Shown piece after piece: positions 5,272-9,410 of a stretch of DNA of 9,410 bases. Numbering within the stretch: the stretch's first letter is position 1; every line of letters starts with the position of its first letter. The notes under the pieces are model-generated. The model was not told the DNA's origin and made no database searches. It saw nothing but the letters and a program-made list of their open reading frames with translations. A program made the position numbers and the translations under genes. Source of the stretch: Solirubrobacteraceae bacterium (GTDB taxonomy: Bacteria > Actinomycetota > Thermoleophilia > Solirubrobacterales > Solirubrobacteraceae); NCBI GenBank assembly GCA_030149625.1, contig JASLHP010000119.1:1-9410 (forward strand), written 5' to 3'.

Positions 5272-5305
5272 ACTACCGGTCCGCTACGGGGAGCGGACCG
5301 GTAGT
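5272..5305. terminator. Perfect 14-bp inverted repeat between convergent genes
   Basis: Bases 5272-5285 are the exact reverse complement of 5292-5305, around a 6-nt loop (ACGGGG). The arms begin ACTACCGG and end CCGGTAGT. One arm contains the TAG stop of the minus-strand hydrolase, and the other codes for its last residues. With the small plus-strand frame ending at 5235, the position fits a bidirectional terminator. Neither side has a T tract, so this would be a stem-only terminator, which is often reported in actinobacteria. Confidence 0.6.
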
Positions 5306-6193
5306 GGCGGCGATCTGGTCGGCGCGCAGCGCGTGCGACGCGATGCGTTCGATCAACCGCGGCCACAGGGCGCGCGGCAGGTCGTGGCCCATGCCCTCGA
5401 CGATCATCAGCTCGGCTCCGGGGATCGCGCGCGCGGTCGCGCGGCCGCCAGAGGGCGCGATCAGCGGGTCGGCGCTGCCGTGGATGACGAGCGTCGGGGT
5501 GGCAATGCGTGCGATCTCCGCCGTGCGGTCGCCGGCGGCGATGATCGCGGCGAGCTGGCGGCCCGGTCCCGAGGGATCGCTGTCGCGTTCGTAGCTCGCG
5601 GTGGCGATCGCGTGCATGTCCTCGCTGTCGCGCGGAAAGCCTGGTGAGCCGATCACCTTGAACAGCCGTTCCATGTGCTCGATGAATGCGTCGTGTCCGC
5701 TCGGCCGGCGGCCGACGAAGATCGGGTAGACGCGCAGTGCGGGCTGACCGCTGCGCCGGCTGCCGGTATTGGACATGATCGAGACGAGCGAGCGCACGGA
5801 ACGCGGGTGACGCACGGCGAGCGTCTGGGCGATCATGCCGCCCATCGAGGCCCCGATCACGTGCGCCGGCGCCAACTCGAGCTCCGCGAGCAGCGCGGCG
5901 GCGTCGTCGGCCATGTCCGCGAGCGAGTATCGCGCCGCGCGCGCAGAGCGCGTCAGCAGCTGGGCGACCGTCGGTGGGCGTCCGCTCACGTGCGTCGAGC
6001 GACCGATGTCGCGGTTGTCGAAGCGAACGACGTACAGCCCGCGCTCGGCGAGCTGTTGGCAGAAGTCATCGTGCCAGGCGATCATCTGCGTGCCCAGCCC
6101 CATGATCAGCAGGGCTGGCGGTGCGGATGGCTCGCCGAAAGTCTCGTAGCAGAGCGTGATGCCCCTGCCGACGTCGCAGAACCGCTCAGACAT
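5273..6193 (-). CDS. Alpha/beta-fold hydrolase (RdmC/aclacinomycin methylesterase-like)
   Basis: A 306-residue serine hydrolase of the alpha/beta fold. Seen: MGLGTQMIAWHDDF near 31-44 (oxyanion-hole strand), DNRDIGRSTHV at 59-69 (hallmark of the RdmC-like esterase group), nucleophile elbow GASMGG with Ser116, Asp242 in HGSADPL and His270 in EGMGHD, completing the triad. The family hydrolyses esters of varied small molecules. The name aclacinomycin methylesterase is commonly transferred, but the substrate is unknown here. The start at ATG 6193 gives a standard N-terminus and leaves 45 bp to the divergent transketolase. There is no clear Shine-Dalgarno sequence, while TACAGT lies 9 nt upstream. 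The last codons lie within the 14-bp inverted repeat, so the C-terminal tail may be shaped by the terminator and not by function. Confidence 0.93.
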   Translation of the reverse strand: MSERFCDVGRGITLCYETFGEPSAPPALLIMGLGTQMIAWHDDFCQQLAERGLYVVRFDNRDIGRSTHVSGRPPTVAQLLTRSARAARYSLADMADDAAALLAELELAPAHVIGASMGGMIAQTLAVRHPRSVRSLVSIMSNTGSRRSGQPALRVYPIFVGRRPSGHDAFIEHMERLFKVIGSPGFPRDSEDMHAIATASYERDSDPSGPGRQLAAIIAAGDRTAEIARIATPTLVIHGSADPLIAPSGGRATARAIPGAELMIVEGMGHDLPRALWPRLIERIASHALRADQIAATTGPLPVADR

Positions 6194-6202
6194 GATCCAG
6201 CG

Positions 6203-6208
6203 ACTGTA
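6203..6208 (-). promoter_or_regulatory. Putative -10 of the hydrolase gene
   Basis: On the minus strand TACAGT (6208-6203) fits TAnnnT and ends 9 nt before the hydrolase ATG. No clear -35 is seen at the usual distance, where it would overlap the -10 of the divergent transketolase gene. Confidence 0.35.
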
Positions 6209-6224
6209 GCGGGCCGGATCGGGG

Positions 6225-6230
6225 TAGGAT
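6225..6230 (+). promoter_or_regulatory. Putative -10 of the tkt-tal operon
   Basis: TAGGAT at 6225-6230, then 8 nt, then ATG 6239. The 17-nt block TAGGATCGAGTGCAATG closely matches TAGGATCAAGCGCGATG before the carbonic anhydrase (13 of 17 identical). This suggests a leaderless start, although the AGGA inside it could serve as a Shine-Dalgarno sequence. Confidence 0.4.
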
Positions 6231-6238
6231 CGAGTGCA

Positions 6239-8329
6239 ATGCCCATGTCACCCGGATCGGGCGCTGCATCGACGGTCGCGACACCGCGCGAGCAAGCGGA
6301 CATCCGCAAGCTGTCGATCGACACGATCCGCGGGCTGGCGATGGACGCGGTGCAGAAGGCCAACGCGGGCCATCCAGGTACCGCGATGGCGCTGGCGCCG
6401 CTGGCCTACACGCTGTTTCAACGCTTCCTGCGCGCCAATCCGGGCGACACGACGTGGGCCGAGCGCGATCGCTTCGTGTTGAGCTCTGGCCACGCCTGCA
6501 TGCTGCAGTACTCGCTGCTGCATCTATGCGGCTACGAGCTCAGCCTCGAGGATCTGCAGCAATTCCGCCAGTGGGGCTCGCGCACGCCTGGGCACCCCGA
6601 GCGCGGGCACACGCCGGGCATCGAGGTCACGACCGGACCGCTTGGCCAGGGGTTCGCCAACGCGGTCGGGCTGGCGATGGCCGAGCGCTTCCTCGCCGAC
6701 CGCTTCAACCGTCCTGGACAGGAGCTGGTCGATCATCGCGTCTACGCGATCTGCGGGGACGGTGACCTGATGGAGGGCGTCAGCCAAGAAGCCGCGTCGA
6801 TCGCTGGCCACTTCGGGCTCGGCAAGCTGATCGTCTGCTACGACGACAATCACATCACGATCGACGGCAGCACGTCGATCTCCTTCGACGGTGAGAATCA
6901 CACAGCGCGCATGGCCGCCGACGGCTGGCACGTACAGCGCGTCGAGGACTCCGAGGACGTCGAGGCGCTGGAGGCGGCGATCGCGGCCGCGCGCGAGGAA
7001 CGCGAGCGCCCGTCGTTCATCGCGATCCGCTCGCATATCGCCTACCCGGCACCGCACGCCGTCGACACCGCCAAGTCGCACGGCGCCGCGCTCGGCGAAG
7101 ACGAGGTGCGGGCGACCAAGCAGGTGATGGGCTTCGACCCCGACCGCCGCTTCTGGGTCGATGAGCGTGTCTACGAGCACATGTCGCTGCGCGCGCGCGG
7201 CACCGCGCTCCAGGCGGAGTGGCAGGAGCGCTTCGACGCGTGGAGCAGGGCGTGTCCGGAGCTGGCCGAGGATTGGAATCTGGCGTGGTCTGGCAGGCTG
7301 CGCGAGGGATGGAGCGAGGCGCTGCCGGCATTCGCGGCCGGCGAGGAGATCGCCACGCGCTCCGCCGGCCAAAAGGTGATGGCGGCATTCAGCGAGTACG
7401 CGCCGACGATGGTCGGCGGCGCCGCCGACCTGGTCGAGTCGACCAAGACGAGATTCGAGGGTGGCGGCGAGTTCGCCAAGGTGCACGCTGGCCGAAACAT
7501 CCCCTTCGGAATCCGCGAGCACGCGATGGGAGCGATCGTCAACGGCCTCGCGGCGCACGGCGGCATCGTCAAGCCGTACGGTTCCACGTTCCTGACGTTT
7601 TCCGACTACATGCGCGGCGCCGTGCGGCTGTCGGCGCTGATGGGGCTGCCGGTGGTGTGGGTGTGGACGCATGACTCCGTCGGCCTCGGCGAGGACGGAC
7701 CGACCCATCAGCCGGTCGAGCACTACGCGTCGCTGCGCGCGATCCCGCGGCTATGGGTGATGCGCCCAGGCGACGCGAACGAGACGACCGAGGCGTGGCG
7801 CGTCGCCCTCGAGCGCGAGGACGGGCCGGTGGCGCTGCTGCTATCGCGCCAGAACGTGCCCGTGTTGGCCCGCGATGAGGTCGCGGGCGCCGACGGCGTG
7901 CGGCGCGGCGGCTACGTCCTGTGGGACTCGTTCAGCGGCAGCGATAGCGGTACCGACCAGGCCGCGGGCGACCCCGAGATCGTGCTGCTCGCCACCGGCG
8001 CGGAGGTGCCGCCGACGCTCGAGGCGGGGCGTGCGCTGGCCGCGCGCGGCGTTCGTGTACGCGTCGTGTCGATGCCCTGCATCGATCTGTTCGAGGAGCA
8101 ATCCCAGGAGTACCGCGACGAGGTGCTCCCCCCCGGCGTGCGCACGCGTCTGGCGGTTGAGCCAGGCGCGAGCATGAGCTGGTGGAAGTGGGTAGGGCTC
8201 GACGGCGACGTGCTCGGCCTCGACCGCTTCGGCGCGTCCGCGCCCGGTACTACGGTGCTCAAGGAGCTGGGCTTCACCGCCGAGAACATTCTCAACCGCG
8301 CCAGCACACTGCTCGAATCGAGACGCTGA
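6239..8329 (+). CDS. tkt: Transketolase
   Basis: A 696-residue thiamine-diphosphate enzyme that moves two-carbon ketol units between sugar phosphates in the non-oxidative pentose phosphate pathway. Seen: ANAGHPGTA with His45, SSGHACMLQY, GPLGQGFANAVGLA, the ThDP/Mg motif GDGDLMEG starting at residue 173 and closing at the YDDN asparagine, FGIREHAMG with catalytic Glu427, and HDSVGLGEDGPTHQPVEH. Domain order is ThDP-binding (about 20-345), pyrimidine-binding (about 370-545) and C-terminal (about 560-690), all complete. The frame stays open to 5675, but that extension is antisense to the hydrolase gene and lacks family similarity. ATG 6239 has AGGA 9 nt upstream and gives the expected length; ATG 6245 is a second option. 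Transaldolase follows after 22 nt. Confidence 0.97.
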   Translation: MPMSPGSGAASTVATPREQADIRKLSIDTIRGLAMDAVQKANAGHPGTAMALAPLAYTLFQRFLRANPGDTTWAERDRFVLSSGHACMLQYSLLHLCGYELSLEDLQQFRQWGSRTPGHPERGHTPGIEVTTGPLGQGFANAVGLAMAERFLADRFNRPGQELVDHRVYAICGDGDLMEGVSQEAASIAGHFGLGKLIVCYDDNHITIDGSTSISFDGENHTARMAADGWHVQRVEDSEDVEALEAAIAAAREERERPSFIAIRSHIAYPAPHAVDTAKSHGAALGEDEVRATKQVMGFDPDRRFWVDERVYEHMSLRARGTALQAEWQERFDAWSRACPELAEDWNLAWSGRLREGWSEALPAFAAGEEIATRSAGQKVMAAFSEYAPTMVGGAADLVESTKTRFEGGGEFAKVHAGRNIPFGIREHAMGAIVNGLAAHGGIVKPYGSTFLTFSDYMRGAVRLSALMGLPVVWVWTHDSVGLGEDGPTHQPVEHYASLRAIPRLWVMRPGDANETTEAWRVALEREDGPVALLLSRQNVPVLARDEVAGADGVRRGGYVLWDSFSGSDSGTDQAAGDPEIVLLATGAEVPPTLEAGRALAARGVRVRVVSMPCIDLFEEQSQEYRDEVLPPGVRTRLAVEPGASMSWWKWVGLDGDVLGLDRFGASAPGTTVLKELGFTAENILNRASTLLESRR

Positions 8330-8351
8330 AGCGCCGACCACAGGAGACACG

Positions 8352-9410
8352 ATGCCCGCTGACACACCTCCGCCGCTTGAGCGCCTCTCCGATCTCGGAC
8401 AAAGCGTATGGGTGGACTTCCTCTCGCGCGAGTCGATCCGCGGCGGTCATCTACAGGAGCTGATCGATGACTACTCGGTCGTCGGCGCGACCTCCAACCC
8501 GACGATCTTCGAGAAGGCGATGAGCGAGGGCGACGCCTACGACGAGCAGCTGCACGAGCTGATCGATCGGGACCCCGACCACACTGTCGAGCAGGCGTTC
8601 TGGACGCTGGCCGAACAGGACATCAGGGATGCGTGTGACCTGTTCCGGCCGGTGTGGGACGGCGGCGCCGGACGCGACGGCTACGTCTCGCTGGAGGTTG
8701 ACCCCCGGCTCGCCTACGACACGCTGCGGACCTACCGCGAGGCGATCCGCATCCACAAGAGCGTCGATCGCCCCAACCTGATGGTGAAGATCCCCGCGAC
8801 CAAGCCGGGGCTGGCGGCGATCGAGGACGTGATCGCCAAGGGCCGCTCGATCAATGTCACGCTGATCTTCTCGCTCGAACGCTACGCGGAGGTCGCGGAG
8901 TCCTACATCAGGGGCATCGAGCGGCTCGTCGCCGAGGGCGGCGACCCGAGCACAGTGGCGTCGGTCGCAAGCTTCTTCGTCTCACGGATCGACACCGAGG
9001 CGGACAGGCGCCTGGAGGAGGTGGGTGCTCCGTCTGAGCTGAAGGGCAAGTTGGCGATCGCCAACGCGAGGCTCGCCTACGCGCACTACCAGGAGGCGTT
9101 CAGCGGCCCGCGCTGGGAGTTCCTGACCGGCAAGGGCGCTTCGCCCCAGCGGGTGCTGTGGGCGTCGACCTCGACCAAGAACCCCGACTACCCCGACGTG
9201 ATGTACGTCGAGGAGCTGATCGGCCCGGAGACCGTCGACACGATGCCCGAGGACACGATCACCGCCTACCAGGATCACGGCAGCCCCCGGGAGCGCCTGC
9301 GCAGCGAGCTGCAGCAGGCGAGCGCGCTGCTGGAGGAGCTGGCGCGCGCGGGCGTCGACTACGGCGAGGTGACGGACACGCTCGAGCGCGAGGGCGTCGA
9401 GAAGTTCTCC
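8352..9410 (+). CDS. tal: Transaldolase, 3' end beyond window
   Basis: 353 residues are visible without a stop. Actinobacterial transaldolases are about 370 residues, so roughly 15-20 C-terminal residues are missing. It transfers a dihydroxyacetone unit between sugar phosphates, working with transketolase. Seen: QSVWVDFLSR with Asp22, ATSNPTIF with Asn49, the Schiff-base lysine Lys146 in LMVKIPAT, INVTLIFS, VASFFVSRID, and WASTSTKNPDYPDVMYVEELIGPETVDTMP, all diagnostic of the long bacterial TalB-related subtype found beside tkt. The start is ATG 8352, with AGGAG at 8342-8346, a strong Shine-Dalgarno sequence 5 nt away. This is unlike the leaderless-looking upstream genes and fits an internal cistron of the tkt operon. 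Downstream genes of this operon in relatives often include zwf, opcA and pgl, but they are outside the window. Confidence 0.97.
   Translation, partial: MPADTPPPLERLSDLGQSVWVDFLSRESIRGGHLQELIDDYSVVGATSNPTIFEKAMSEGDAYDEQLHELIDRDPDHTVEQAFWTLAEQDIRDACDLFRPVWDGGAGRDGYVSLEVDPRLAYDTLRTYREAIRIHKSVDRPNLMVKIPATKPGLAAIEDVIAKGRSINVTLIFSLERYAEVAESYIRGIERLVAEGGDPSTVASVASFFVSRIDTEADRRLEEVGAPSELKGKLAIANARLAYAHYQEAFSGPRWEFLTGKGASPQRVLWASTSTKNPDYPDVMYVEELIGPETVDTMPEDTITAYQDHGSPRERLRSELQQASALLEELARAGVDYGEVTDTLEREGVEKFS

Noticed and set aside
2922..6193. A defence or mobile-island system near the tRNA
   Set aside because: There is no integrase, attachment-site repeat of the tRNA 3' end, toxin-antitoxin pair, nuclease or CRISPR repeat; the neighbours are metabolic enzymes.
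5675..6238. 188-residue N-terminal extension of transketolase
   Set aside because: It is entirely antisense to the hydrolase gene, has no family similarity, and a proper start exists at 6239.
6524..7723. 399-codon open frame antisense to transketolase
   Set aside because: It is a mirror of a well-conserved gene with no recognisable motif; explained by G/C third-position bias.

Overview
The window comes from a very GC-rich bacterial chromosome, with coding third positions dominated by G/C and GATCG-type codon pairs very common. Gene content and codon use suggest a high-GC actinobacterium, possibly of the Thermoleophilia/Solirubrobacter-Conexibacter kind. Supporting points are a Rv1284-like beta-carbonic anhydrase, a roughly 700-residue transketolase followed directly by an actinobacterial-type transaldolase, and TAnnnT -10-like hexamers sitting directly upstream of start codons. 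The placement is an inference; there is no rRNA marker.

Layout. (a) 1-2065, plus strand: the C-terminal three quarters of a GMC-family flavoprotein oxidoreductase, then a metallo-beta-lactamase-fold hydrolase 16 nt later. (b) 2048-2848, minus strand: a short-chain dehydrogenase whose stop codon overlaps that of the MBL gene inside an inverted repeat. (c) 2997-4579, plus strand: beta-carbonic anhydrase and a zinc-dependent medium-chain alcohol dehydrogenase 11 nt apart. (d) 4668-4763: a tRNA gene with a UUC (Glu) anticodon and a D loop enlarged by a 7-bp UUCG-capped hairpin. This is the most unusual object in the window. (e) 4764-5272: a locally AT-richer, purine-rich stretch with a consensus -35, short direct repeats and a possible 66-residue Cys/His-rich protein. 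(f) 5273-6193, minus strand: an alpha/beta hydrolase whose 3' end is a perfect 14-bp inverted repeat. (g) 6239-9410, plus strand: transketolase and transaldolase, the non-oxidative pentose phosphate pathway pair, with transaldolase running off the window.

Functionally, tkt-tal is a clear central-metabolism operon. The genes in (a)-(c) are a loose set of oxidoreductases and hydrolases (FAD alcohol oxidation, SDR and MDR dehydrogenases, lactonase-like hydrolysis) that would suit catabolism of alcohols, ketones or lactones, but no single pathway can be proved from the sequence. A recurring pattern is a TAnnnT hexamer 7-9 nt before the start codon of six protein genes, which suggests leaderless or near-leaderless transcription. 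Only transaldolase and the small Cys/His-rich reading frame have a convincing Shine-Dalgarno sequence without this arrangement. I found no CRISPR array, complete mobile element or defence system.
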